DNA of 64,000 bases from JAENVU01 sp031422675 (GTDB lineage: Bacteria; Actinomycetota; Acidimicrobiia; IMCC26256; JAENVU01). Shown piece by piece: positions 34,600 through 43,839 of the stretch; position 1 is the stretch's first letter; each line of letters starts with the position of its first letter. The notes below the pieces were generated by a model that saw only the letters and a program-made list of their open reading frames with translations, was not told the DNA's origin and did no database searches. The position numbers and the translations under genes were made by a program. The stretch lies in the NCBI GenBank assembly GCA_031422675.1, contig JANPMG010000002.1, positions 4,881 to 68,880 on the forward strand, given 5' to 3'.

Positions 34600-34797
34600 A
34601 AGTTCGATGTGCAATGTTTGGCGACCATGACTGGTACTCAGAGTCCACCCACGCCCGGGCCGCAGCGCGGCGGAGACGAGCAGCTCGGGAGGGAACCCGC
34701 GAGTTTTCCGACTCCCGTGGACGGCGACCGGACGAGCAGAAATCTGGGTCACGCGGAACACATTCGGGGGGCAGATCAGCGGGGGTTGGCGGGGGAG

Positions 34798-36138
34798 ATG
34801 CCACGCCCGGTGAAGGTCACGATGCTCGGCGCGGGGAGCATGTTTACGCCCGAGTTGGCGAAGGATCTGTTCCTCATCCCGGGCAACGTCGGCGGCACCG
34901 TGGCGCTCGTGGATATCGACGAGGGTCGGCTCTCCACCATGGCGAAGTTGGTGGAACTTCTGGCCGAAGAGTTGGGGGTGGCCGACCGTTGGACGGTGGT
35001 GGCCACCGTCGACCGGCTCGCCGTACTGGCCGGGACGGATTACCTCGTCAACTGCATCGAGGTGTCCGGGGTGGACTGCGTGGGGTTCGACTCCGACATT
35101 CCCGCGTCGTACGGCGTGGACCAGTGCATCGGCGACACCATCGGCCCGGGTGGTGTGTTCAAGGCGCTGCGCACCATCCCCGTGTGGCTCGAGGTGTTGG
35201 CCGATGTCGAACGGCTCTGCCCCCGCGCGTTGGTTCTGAACTACACGAACCCGATGAGCATGATGTGTCTCGCGGCCGCTCGGACGTCGCCGGTGACGGT
35301 GCTCGGCCTGTGTCATTCCGTGCAGGCGACGAGCCGGGTGCTGGCCGCGCGCGCCGGGATTCGGTGGTCTCAGCTCACGTGGGAATGCGCGGGGATCAAC
35401 CATCTGAGCTGGTTCACGCGGTTGGAACACGACGGAGTGGATCTCTACCCGCAGTTGATGGCGCGGGCCCGGCGTGACCTGGCGGGCGACCCCACGGAAG
35501 AGTGGGACGCGGGCGATCTGGTGCGCAAGGACATGATGATCCATTTCGGGGCGTTCATCACCGAGAGCAGTGGCCACCTGTCCGAGTATCTGCCGTACTA
35601 CCGGACCCGATCCGAGATCCAGCAGCGGTACTGCGGCGCGGAGTACGACGGTGAGTCGTTCTTCTACGCCACCAACTGGCCGCAATGGCGGGTCAACGCA
35701 GACGCGGCGCGAGACCGGATGCTCGCCGGTGAAGAACCGGTGATCGCGAAACGTTCGTGGGAGTACGCGACCTGGATCATCGAGGCGCGCGAGAAGAATG
35801 TCCCGTACAGCATCAACGCGAATGTCCCCAATCGCGGCGGGTTGATCGACAACCTCGCGCACGACGGCATCGTGGAGGTCGCCACCATGATCGACCGCAC
35901 CGGCGCGCGACCCACCCGGTACGGAGCGCTGCCGGTGCAGATGGCCGCGATCTGCGCATCGAACATGCCCACCTACGACCTGGCCGCGCGCGCAGCCGTG
36001 GAGCGGTCGAAGGACGCCGCGATCCTCGCGGTGACCTTGGACCCGTTGACGTCCGCCGTGTGCAGCCCGGCCGAGATCCGCGCCATGGTCCTCGAACTCT
36101 TCGACGCCGAAGCCGCGTACCTGGCCGGCTACTCCTGA
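34798..36138 (+). CDS. glycoside hydrolase family 4 (alpha-glycosidase type)
   Basis: A 446-residue GH4 enzyme. It has the N-terminal Rossmann motif KVTMLGAGSMFTPEL, NYTNPMSM at 148-153, the metal-binding C172-H173 in LGLCHSVQ, and ECAGINHLSWF. GH4 glycosidases cut alpha- or beta-glycosides by an unusual NAD- and metal-dependent redox elimination. The CHSV form of the motif is typical of alpha-galactosidase/glucuronidase members rather than of phospho-glycosidases. ATG 34798 gives the family's usual start; upstream codons are unlike it. Divergent from two sulfatases, it may attack a desulfated glycan. Confidence 0.92.
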   Translation: MPRPVKVTMLGAGSMFTPELAKDLFLIPGNVGGTVALVDIDEGRLSTMAKLVELLAEELGVADRWTVVATVDRLAVLAGTDYLVNCIEVSGVDCVGFDSDIPASYGVDQCIGDTIGPGGVFKALRTIPVWLEVLADVERLCPRALVLNYTNPMSMMCLAAARTSPVTVLGLCHSVQATSRVLAARAGIRWSQLTWECAGINHLSWFTRLEHDGVDLYPQLMARARRDLAGDPTEEWDAGDLVRKDMMIHFGAFITESSGHLSEYLPYYRTRSEIQQRYCGAEYDGESFFYATNWPQWRVNADAARDRMLAGEEPVIAKRSWEYATWIIEAREKNVPYSINANVPNRGGLIDNLAHDGIVEVATMIDRTGARPTRYGALPVQMAAICASNMPTYDLAARAAVERSKDAAILAVTLDPLTSAVCSPAEIRAMVLELFDAEAAYLAGYS

Positions 36139-36240
36139 TGCCGGCCTCCGTGTCCGAATCGACTCCAACCCGTCGATCCCGGCCCCGTGTCCGCGCGCTC
36201 GCGGTCTCGGCCGTGACGGTGCTCGCCGACGCACCGGCCA

Positions 36241-37171
36241 CGCCGATCCGTGACCAGGGCATTGATGGAGCTCCGCGTGCAGGACGTCGGGCGCCGTCCG
36301 GTGCCGCTCGGCCTCTACTCGCGAGACGGATGGAGTCACCCGGGGCCGCTCGTGTTCTACACGTTGGCGATTCCGTACCAGATCTTCGGGAGTTCCACCT
36401 CGGCGATGGTCGTCGGTGCGCCGTGACGCGGCGGTCCTGCGCCTCGCGGCGGTGGTCGCCGGCGTGATGATGCTCGGCGTCGTTTCGGTCGCCCGGACAA
36501 TCGGTGTGATGTACGAGTACCGCCTCCTCTGGACCTGGGTCGTGGGCGCGCTGGCGATGGCGGTCGTCGGTTGGGTCGCGTGGAATGAGCTCCGGCGCCG
36601 CTGGCCGCAGAGTGATTCCTGGATCAGCGTCCTCGCCCTCGTTGCGGTCGCCGCGCTCGGCGTGGCCCAGGTCGTCGCGGTGAGCAACCAACCGACGTCG
36701 GACTGGGACTCTCGTCGCGGCGCGCGGTGGTGCGTCAGTTGATCCCCACGTTGGCGCGCGACGGCGCCGGTCAGGTTGTGCTGGGCGCAGACCACCGACG
36801 GCGAGTGGTACCTCCAGGGGCTGCTGCTCGACCTCCGAAAGCGTGGGTTCGACGCGCGCGTACGCGGTATTGGCGCCGGCCTGTATCCCGACCATCTCGT
36901 GGTCGACTCAGGGCCGGTACGTGAACGGCTCGTGGTGTTGGCGGCGTCCGATATCAACAAGCTGGGCTTCGCTCGCGCCCGGCGCGTGATCGCCTACGGC
37001 GGTCCGTTGCCCTTGCGTCGCCAGATCGAGATGCTGCGGGCGCGCGATGTGAAGGCGCAGCGGCTCCTCGACCGGTTCGCGGCCGGCGCGATCACCCGGC
37101 CGGAGCTCGAACGGCGGGCCGAGCGCTTGGCGATCACGACCCCCGCCGCGGTCGCGATCGTGCGGGCGTGA
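36241..37171 (+). pseudogene. broken polytopic membrane protein, glycosyltransferase-like
   Basis: Three fragments of one membrane protein lie in different frames. From 36241 to 36426: ELRVQDVGRRPVPLGLYSRDGWSHPGPLVFYTLAIPY, matching the first luminal loop of ArnT/PMT-like membrane proteins. From 36416 to 36742: transmembrane helices such as YEYRLLWTWVVGALAMAVVGWVAW. From about 36776 to 37171: a soluble tail (DLRKRGFDARVRGIGAGLYPD ... AITRPELERRAE). Several hundred internal codons are missing between the first two pieces and a frameshift separates the last two. It is a remnant, not a functional gene. Confidence 0.65.
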
Positions 37172-37218
37172 CCGCACCGGATGCAGCTGAATGAACGGTG
37201 CTGCCGATCATGCGCCGG

Positions 37219-38444
37219 TCAGTACGACTTCGGCAGGCCGAGCGATTGCTGCGCGACGAAGTTCAGCACCATCTCGGCGCTGACCGGCGCGATCCGGAGC
37301 AGTCGCACCATCCCCCAGAGATCGGCGAGCCCGTACTCGGTCGCCAGTCCGTTGCCCCCGTGGGTCTGGATCGCGGCATCGAGCGCGTGCAGCCCGGCCT
37401 CGGCCGCCGCGTACTTGGCCATGTTCGCGGCCTCCGCCCCCGCCTCATGGGTCCTGCGCCCGGTGCTCTCGGGGCCGGTGCCGGTCATCTCTAGCCGGTC
37501 CCGGTGCGGCGTGCGGCGGTGTTCTGGTCGTGGAGCCAGGCCGCCTTGAGGGTCATGAGCCGGGCGAGTTCGAGTTCGATCTTTGCGGCCGCGAGCGGAT
37601 GCGCGATGCCTTGGTGGCGGCCGATCGGCGTCCCCCATACCTCGCGTTCGTTCGCGTACGCCGCCGCCTTCTCGAGCGCGTAGCGGCCGATGCCCGTGCA
37701 GATTGCAGCACCCATGATGCGTTCGGGGTTCAAACCGACGAACACCTGGCGAAGCCCTTCACCCTCGGCGCCGAGCAGCCGATCGGCGGGTACCTCCACG
37801 TTGTCGAAGAACAGGGTGAACTGCTTCTCCGGACTCCTGATCTCCATCGGGATCAGGGTCCGCTCGAGCCCGGGCGAGTCGGTGTCGACGACGAAGAGCG
37901 ACAACCGAGCCCGGCCCGAGCCGGGATTGGTGCCCGTGCGGGTGACGACCACCATCGCGTCGGCCTCGTCCACGCCGGAGATGTAGGTCTTCGAGCCGTT
38001 GAGCCGGTAGACGTCTCCGTCCCGAGTGGCGGTGGTGGCGATGTTGTGGCTGTTCGAACCCGCGTCCGGTTCGGTGATCGCGAACACCATCTTCTTGCCG
38101 GCCGCCATCGGTCGTAGCCACGCGTCTTTCTGTTCGCCGGTCCCGAAGGTGGCGATGAGTTCGCCACAGATGGCCGGCGAAACGAGGATCAGCAGCAGCG
38201 GGCACCCCTGTGCCGCAAGCTCCTCACAGACGATGGCGAGTTCGACCATGCCACCCCCGCCGCCGTCGTACTCCTCGGGCAAGGCGACGCCGAGGAAACC
38301 GAGCTCGCCGATGGCGTCCCAGAGTTCGGTGGTGCGGCCGTCGGTCCGAGACTTCGCCGCGAAGTACTCATGCCCGTACCGCGCGGCGATGTCGCGCACC
38401 GCGGCGCGCAACATCTCATGTTCGGAACTCTCGGCGAAGTCCAT
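37219..38444 (-). pseudogene. acyl-CoA dehydrogenase, frameshifted near the C-terminus
   Basis: From ATG 38444 a normal acyl-CoA dehydrogenase is read for about 316 codons (ITEPDAGSNSHNIATTA, GSKTYISGVDEADAMVVVTR, FFDNVEVPADRLLG, EREVWGTPIGRHQGIAHPLA) and then TAG stops it at 37491. The missing C-terminus follows in another frame: ANMAKYAAAEAGLHALDAAIQTHGGNGLATEYGLADLW and a normal LGLPKSY end at 37219. At the break the 12-nt sequence ACCGGGACCGGC is nearly repeated 20 nt later; removing those 20 nt restores one frame. The catalytic domain order is otherwise intact, so the lesion is recent or an assembly error. Confidence 0.75.
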
Positions 38445-38545
38445 CGGTATCCTCGGTGCGAACGGCGGATGCGCGTGATGCGACCGACGAGAAGATACGA
38501 CGTGCCCGCACCCCAGACGGGCCCGCTGCCTGTGGAGGAAGCGAC

Positions 38546-39337
38546 GTGCCGGTTGACCTCATGATGCTCGTGAAGGATCTCGAGACCGAGACGGCCGAAC
38601 TGGATCGAGTGCTCGCGGGCCTCGACGCGCACGGATGGGAGCTGCCGACCCCGGCCCCCGGGTGGCGGATCCAGGAGCAGATCGCCCACTTGGCCTACTT
38701 CGACGAAGCGGCCACGACCGCGGCCACCGATCCTGATCAGTTCCAGCGTGAGCTGATCGAGGCGCTCGAGGATCCCGACGGCATCACCGAGCGCATCAGC
38801 CGGCGAGCGCGGGCGATGTCACCCGCCGAGGTGGCGGCGTGGTTCGCAAGCGCGCGCGCCGCGATGATCGAGACGTTTCTCGCGCTCGACGCTTCGACAC
38901 GGGTGCCTTGGTACGGGCCGCCGATGAGTGTTGCGTCGTCGCTTACCGCCCGGATCATGGAGACCTGGGCGCACGGTCAGGACATCTTCGACGCGCGGGG
39001 CGAATCGCATCCGCCCACCGGCGCGCTGCGTCACGTCGCCCATATCGGCGTGTCGACGTTCGGCAACTCGTACGTGACCCGAGGGCTCGATGTTCCCGAC
39101 ACGCGGGTGTTCGTGGATCTCCGGGGTCCCGACGGTTCGGTGTGGACCTGGGGCGACCCGACCGCCGACGAACGGGTCTGGGGCCGGGCGGAGGACTTCG
39201 CCCTGGTGGTTACGCAACGGCGTCACGTCGACGACACCGAACTCGAGACTCAGGGATCGGTGGCCGCGGAGTGGATGACGATCGCGCAGGCGTTCGCCGG
39301 ACCACCCGGCGCCGGTCGCGCGTCGTCGAGCAGTTGA
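38546..39337 (+). CDS. DinB-fold metal-binding protein, TIGR03084 type
   Basis: A 263-residue protein of the actinobacterial family often labelled wyosine base formation or TIGR03084. An N-terminal DinB-like bundle has LPTPAPGWRIQEQIAHLAYFDE with one metal histidine, then a second in ARIMETWAHGQDIFDA, and a third in LRHVAHIG. The C-terminal portion (VFVDLRGPDGSVWTWGD) is an SCP2-like strand domain. The true function is not known. GTG 38546 has an excellent GGAGGA site 6 nt upstream. It is divergent from the broken acyl-CoA dehydrogenase. Confidence 0.85.
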   Translation: MPVDLMMLVKDLETETAELDRVLAGLDAHGWELPTPAPGWRIQEQIAHLAYFDEAATTAATDPDQFQRELIEALEDPDGITERISRRARAMSPAEVAAWFASARAAMIETFLALDASTRVPWYGPPMSVASSLTARIMETWAHGQDIFDARGESHPPTGALRHVAHIGVSTFGNSYVTRGLDVPDTRVFVDLRGPDGSVWTWGDPTADERVWGRAEDFALVVTQRRHVDDTELETQGSVAAEWMTIAQAFAGPPGAGRASSSS

Positions 39338-39350
39338 GGACGGCGCGGCG

Positions 39351-40658
39351 TCACGCGACGGGTTCGACCGAGAGCCGGCTGACCGTCGGGAACGCGCAGT
39401 AGTAGAGATCGCGCCCGAAACCGGGAGCAAGGAACACCACGCTCTGGAGCGGACTCCCGGTCTCGGCCCGAGCGCGCTCCTCGCCAGTCTCGATGTCGAG
39501 CACCACGATGTGATCCATCATCCGATCACCGTCGTGGTCGGCGGTGACGATCTCACCGGTGTCCGGATAGAGCAGTGGGTGGCACGCATGGTTCTGCTCA
39601 CGTTGCCAACGCGGCGTGCACGTGCCATCGGGCTCGATGTCGAACGCAGCCAGGATTCCGTTCCCGCTGTCGTACCCGACGGCGATCGCGCGGCTGACGT
39701 CGATCGCAGGTGGGTTGGCCACGATGCCGCGAGGGAGTCCACAGATCTCGGTGAGCGTGACCGTCGCGGTGGCGAGGTCGACGCGCACCAGGTGGAGGGG
39801 TGCGTCCGAGACGCCTCGCCCGCGAAACGTGCCGGCGTACCCCTCGCTTCCCGCACCGTTGTCGAGGAACCACGCCGCGTCGTCCGTGAGCACGGCGTCC
39901 CAGCCGTAGGTCTGGCCCGGAACTATTCGGTACCGAGGCCGGAACGTGTCGTCGAGCGTGAGGTGCGTTCCGTTCCAGCGGGCGCGCCAGAGGTGCGTGT
40001 CACCCACCACGTAGATGGTGTCGCCGTCGGCGGACAGCCGCGCAATCGAACGCTCGGGGATCGTGACGCGACCTCCGATCGCGAGGGTTTCCGGGTTGAT
40101 CACGAGGAGTTCGCAGGAGTCGTCGCCCGTCATCTCGACGCCGGCCGGCAGCACGCCGCCGAAATCCTTCAGGGCCAGCGCGCCGTCGGGCAGGATCACG
40201 AAGCTGTTGTACGGCCGATCACGCGGGAGTTCGGTCGAGCCCGTCACCGCGAGGTCGGCGCCGAGCCGGTGCAGGTGACGCCCGAAGGCAACGTAGAGCG
40301 AGCCGTTCGCGTGCGCCGCGATCCCGCCCGGCCAGGTCTTGCCGCCCGGCAGGTCGATCGAGCGCGCAATGAGTTCGAGCGAGACCGGATCGATCTGTTC
40401 CACCCAGGCCACGGCATCGTTCCCTCCCGTATGACAGAGGAGGTACACCTCGCCCGGGTCGCGCAGCACCACCATCGTGGCCACGACGGCATCGCGCGCC
40501 GTGACGGACAGGTACTCCGCCGGGGTGATCGCGAGCCCGTCACCCGAGCGGGGGATCGCAGTCCGGCGCGGCCCGCCGTCCTCGCCCGGCCATCGATTCG
40601 GCCAGTAACCCGGCGATAAATCCGGCGAGGAACCGCTCGCCATGTCCGAAATATTCAC
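39351..40658 (-). CDS. beta-propeller-like protein of unknown function
   Basis: A 435-residue protein made of repeated four-strand blades: YLLCHTGGNDAVAWVEQIDP, YVAFGRHLHRLGADLAV, ARLSADGDTIYVVGDTHLWR, HLVRVDLATATVTLTEICG, IVTADHDGDRMMDHIVVLDIETG. This is the pattern of six- or seven-bladed propellers. There is no signal peptide and no PQQ or kelch consensus. Start GTG 40658 (GAGGATC upstream) or ATG 40643. Role unknown; it is divergent from a secreted protein at 40765. Confidence 0.65.
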   Translation of the reverse strand: MNISDMASGSSPDLSPGYWPNRWPGEDGGPRRTAIPRSGDGLAITPAEYLSVTARDAVVATMVVLRDPGEVYLLCHTGGNDAVAWVEQIDPVSLELIARSIDLPGGKTWPGGIAAHANGSLYVAFGRHLHRLGADLAVTGSTELPRDRPYNSFVILPDGALALKDFGGVLPAGVEMTGDDSCELLVINPETLAIGGRVTIPERSIARLSADGDTIYVVGDTHLWRARWNGTHLTLDDTFRPRYRIVPGQTYGWDAVLTDDAAWFLDNGAGSEGYAGTFRGRGVSDAPLHLVRVDLATATVTLTEICGLPRGIVANPPAIDVSRAIAVGYDSGNGILAAFDIEPDGTCTPRWQREQNHACHPLLYPDTGEIVTADHDGDRMMDHIVVLDIETGEERARAETGSPLQSVVFLAPGFGRDLYYCAFPTVSRLSVEPVA

Positions 40659-40764
40659 GGACCGATCCTCGCAGAAGAGGGGCGGCGCGGAAGAACGTTG
40701 GAGATCGTTGACCCCGGAGAGGCCCCGTGGTTGACTCATCCGGCGGGCGGGAAAGGACGATCGG

Positions 40765-41646
40765 ATGATGTGGTTCCGCGCGCCGCGCCGGGTGCGACCG
40801 ATGTACGGATCGGCGCGTTTCCTGGTGACGTCCTCGTTGCTCGCGGCGGTCGTCGCCATCCCGCCCGCGACGTTCCGGACTTTTCCGAACCCCTGGTCCG
40901 GTGGCGTCGGCGGCCGAGGAGTGCTGACCCCGGACGACGACGATTCCTACCGCTACACGAGTTCGAGCGGAACCATGGATGCGGCTGCGCTGCCCTCGAA
41001 CCGGTCCGCGAACTTGCGCGCGGTGTTCTGGCCATCGCACGCAGTCGCCGCGCGCGACCAGCAGAGCTGTGCCACGTGGGCGTCCGAATCGACGTGGCGA
41101 GCCCAACAGGGCGCGGCGCTGCGAGTCGATGTCGAGCGCAGCGGCGCCATCCACGCGATCACCGTCACCAAGAACGTCTGGTACGGCGCAACGTGGATCT
41201 TCAACGTTCATGTGTGGAACTCGGCGACGGTGCCCGCGCTCCGACAGGTCGGTGTCTTCAACCTTGAACGGGTCTTTCGCGGCCGCGACGGTCTCGGTGT
41301 CCCACTGCCGTGGAGACTCTGTGCCCGCGTGGTGGGCGATGTTCTCGATTTCAAGGTATGGCGGCTCCCCGGATCGGAGCCCGCGTGGGGTGATGCCACT
41401 CACGGCGGACGGGTGTCGGTTCCGATGGATGCGCCGCGTTCGGGGTTCACCGGCTGGTACATCGGCCACCTCCCGGCCGGAGGGAGCGCGTCCTTCACCG
41501 GGCTCGGGACCTGGTCCTTGCCGAGCGGCGCCTCGAGTTCGAGACTCGCGTCCGCGTTGGCGGCGCGCCAGTCCCGGGCAATTTTTGGATCGGTTTCGGC
41601 GCCGGGGTCGAGCATCGTGATCCGACAGCCGACCGGCGTGGGCTGA
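40765..41646 (+). CDS. exported protein of unknown function
   Basis: A 293-residue protein I do not recognise. It has a basic N-terminus and one hydrophobic segment (FLVTSSLLAAVVAIP) that fits a signal peptide or anchor, then beta-rich sequence with two cysteines (QSCATWASES, RLCARVVGD) likely to form a disulfide, and a Ser/Ala-rich tail. Codon use matches its neighbours. ATG ATG at 40765 is the start. The nucleotide cyclase gene follows 72 bp later. Confidence 0.6.
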   Translation: MMWFRAPRRVRPMYGSARFLVTSSLLAAVVAIPPATFRTFPNPWSGGVGGRGVLTPDDDDSYRYTSSSGTMDAAALPSNRSANLRAVFWPSHAVAARDQQSCATWASESTWRAQQGAALRVDVERSGAIHAITVTKNVWYGATWIFNVHVWNSATVPALRQVGVFNLERVFRGRDGLGVPLPWRLCARVVGDVLDFKVWRLPGSEPAWGDATHGGRVSVPMDAPRSGFTGWYIGHLPAGGSASFTGLGTWSLPSGASSSRLASALAARQSRAIFGSVSAPGSSIVIRQPTGVG

Positions 41647-41718
41647 ACGGAACATCCAGGACCCGACGGTCGCATGGAGCCCTCCTGGCGCGGCCCGGAG
41701 AATGCGAGACTCCCTGCC

Positions 41719-42744
41719 ATGACTGCCGACATTGACATCGTGCGTCGCCGGCTGCGCGAGGCCGGGGCATCCGAGGCAGACCTCGAAGTGGCGACCACCC
41801 TGGAGCAGATGTACCGCCTCGCCGGTGATCTGGGCAACCGCCCGCTCGGTGAGCAGCTCAGCGTGCGCGAGCTCGCCACTCGCGCCGACGTCGACGTCGA
41901 CGTGGTCCAGCGGTTTCTGCGCGCGGCCGGTTTGGCCGCCGACGACCTCGACGTCCGAGTGTGGTATTCCTCGGACGCCGAATGGATTCGGGCTGCCAAT
42001 GCTGCTCGCCGCGCGTTCGGCGACGAGGCGATTTCGGTCATCCTTCGCCGTTCCGGGGCGGCAATGTCGCAGGTCTCGACCGCGGCGTCCTCGGTGTTCC
42101 GCGTCAACCTCGTCGATGCGGAGACGCTGGACCCCATGACGATTGTGGAACGGAATCTTGCGACCCGACCGTTGATCGACGCGTTGGTCCTGACGCTCTC
42201 ACAGCTCTACCGCTACCACTCGCGTCTTTCGTTCCGGGACGACACCGTCGCGGCCGGAACGTTCGGTGAACTGCGCACGATGACCGTGGGGTTCGTCGAT
42301 CTCGCATCGTCGACGGAACTCGGTGCTCGGTTGAGCGCCGCGGATCTGGCGCGTTCGATCAACGACTTCAACCGCGCCGCGTTCGACGCGTCCACTCGGC
42401 ATGGCGCGCGTCTCGTCAAGACGATCGGGGACGAAGTGATGCTGAGCGCGCTCGACCCGAACGCGGTGTGTCGCGCCGCGCTGGCCCTCGTGACGTTCAG
42501 TCATGAACACCCGACGTTCACCAACGCGCGTGGTGGGATCGCGCACGGTGACGTCTTGGACCAAGACGGAGACTGTTACGGACCGGTCGTCAACCGGGCG
42601 GCGCGGTTCGCGGCGTCAGCCCCGGATGGCAGTGTCATGATCGACGCCGCGGCGAGGCTGCTCGCGCCGGATCTCACGGCGACCGCCTGGCCCGCGATCG
42701 AACATCGGGGGATCGGCGTCGTGGAGTGGTTCGCCGTCGCGTAG
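41719..42744 (+). CDS. class III adenylate/guanylate cyclase with N-terminal regulatory domain
   Basis: A 341-residue cytoplasmic cyclase. The first 170 residues are helical (IDIVRRRLREAGASEADLEVAT ... SVRELATRADVDVDVVQRFLRAAGL) and resemble the regulatory domain of mycobacterial Rv1264-type cyclases. Residues about 185-340 are the catalytic domain with metal aspartates D194 (VGFVDLASSTEL) and D238 (TIGDEVMLSA) and the transition-state YGPVVNRAARF. It should make cAMP (or cGMP) as a dimer. ATG 41719 was preferred to ATG 41674 because the extra 15 residues are not family-like. Confidence 0.87.
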   Translation: MTADIDIVRRRLREAGASEADLEVATTLEQMYRLAGDLGNRPLGEQLSVRELATRADVDVDVVQRFLRAAGLAADDLDVRVWYSSDAEWIRAANAARRAFGDEAISVILRRSGAAMSQVSTAASSVFRVNLVDAETLDPMTIVERNLATRPLIDALVLTLSQLYRYHSRLSFRDDTVAAGTFGELRTMTVGFVDLASSTELGARLSAADLARSINDFNRAAFDASTRHGARLVKTIGDEVMLSALDPNAVCRAALALVTFSHEHPTFTNARGGIAHGDVLDQDGDCYGPVVNRAARFAASAPDGSVMIDAAARLLAPDLTATAWPAIEHRGIGVVEWFAVA

Positions 42745-42765
42745 AACGCCGAGCCATACGTTGCG

Positions 42766-43839
42766 TCAAAGACGTAGTTGCGCACCGCCGGTGATGAGCG
42801 GCAAATCGAGCGGACTCACCGGTCCCGACGGCGCGTCGCACACTGCGGGAATGGCATTCACGATGCGGTTGGCCGCGCTGGCGTTCCCGCCGCCGGCCGC
42901 ACCGGGTTCGCCCGGTTCCGTGCCGTGCACGGTGACGGTCAAGTTGGGATGTCCGCTCAGTACGACCCGGTGTTCGCCGCCGGGCGAACTCGACGTCGGC
43001 CAGTCGGGCGCACAGTCGTCGTCGATGCGCGTGACGTGTTCCACCACGAGCGGCGCGCGATCACCGACCATGGCGCGCACCTCGAACCGGAACGCACCTT
43101 GCGTGCCGGCATCGAAGGTACCCATTCCCGGAACGTCGATCGTGCGCGCCAACGGACGACGGTCGACGTGGGTGGTCACCGCGTCCAGTTCCAGGTGGAG
43201 GAAGTCGGCGAGGACCCGCAGCATCGGGGCCCACACCATCTGGAGTGAGAAGTCGAGCAACATCAGCGGCGTCTCGTCCATCGGGCCGCCGAAGCCGATC
43301 ACCTCTCGGACGACGGCAGGCTGGTCGTAGAGCGCGTAGTTGAAGAGTTCTTGGACCCGGATCTCGGTGATCCCCGCACCGACCCCGCTCACGAGGACCG
43401 GCAGGATGTCCAGTGCCCAACCGGGGTCGATGCCCGACACGAACACGGATGCATTCCCACGCGCGCACGCCGGCTCGACGACGTCGAGCAACTCGCGAGG
43501 CGCGCTCGCCGGGTGCAACAAGGGATAGAAGGACGTCGACACCACGTTGACGCCCGCCTCGAGACACTGCAACAGATCCGCGTAGGCCGCGTCGGGTCGA
43601 GTGTCGGCGGTCGCGGTGTAGACCACCGCGTCGACGTCGGCGGCGAGAGCAGCCTGCGTGTCGTCGGTGGCCACGACACCGAGCGGCGCGATTCCCGCGA
43701 GTTCGCCGGCATCGCGTCCCACCTTCTCGGGGGAGGACACCACAGCGCCCACCAACTCGAGGTCCCGATGCGCCGCAACCGCGCGGATCGCCGGCCGGCC
43801 CACGTTGCCGGTGCCCCACACCACGACTCGGCGGTTCAC
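42766..43839 (-). CDS. DapB-like NAD(P)-dependent reductase
   Basis: A 357-residue Rossmann oxidoreductase beginning RRVVVWGTGNVGRPAIRAVAAHRDLELVGAVV, with a C-terminal alpha/beta domain as in dihydrodipicolinate reductase. This longer form is the actinobacterial dehydrogenase type (such as 2,4-diaminopentanoate dehydrogenase-like proteins), not lysine-pathway DapB. The substrate is unknown. GTG 43839 overlaps the stop of the cytochrome gene (GTGA, 4 bp), so both are translated together. It is convergent with the cyclase at 41719. Confidence 0.83.
   Translation of the reverse strand: MNRRVVVWGTGNVGRPAIRAVAAHRDLELVGAVVSSPEKVGRDAGELAGIAPLGVVATDDTQAALAADVDAVVYTATADTRPDAAYADLLQCLEAGVNVVSTSFYPLLHPASAPRELLDVVEPACARGNASVFVSGIDPGWALDILPVLVSGVGAGITEIRVQELFNYALYDQPAVVREVIGFGGPMDETPLMLLDFSLQMVWAPMLRVLADFLHLELDAVTTHVDRRPLARTIDVPGMGTFDAGTQGAFRFEVRAMVGDRAPLVVEHVTRIDDDCAPDWPTSSSPGGEHRVVLSGHPNLTVTVHGTEPGEPGAAGGGNASAANRIVNAIPAVCDAPSGPVSPLDLPLITGGAQLRL

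Noticed and set aside
32659..36960. 1433-codon minus-strand frame
   Set aside because: It is antisense or out of frame to the sulfatase and GH4 genes and gives only Arg/Pro-rich sequence.
37491..37493. TAG in the acyl-CoA dehydrogenase as pyrrolysine
   Set aside because: The C-terminus is in a different frame, so read-through would not restore the protein.
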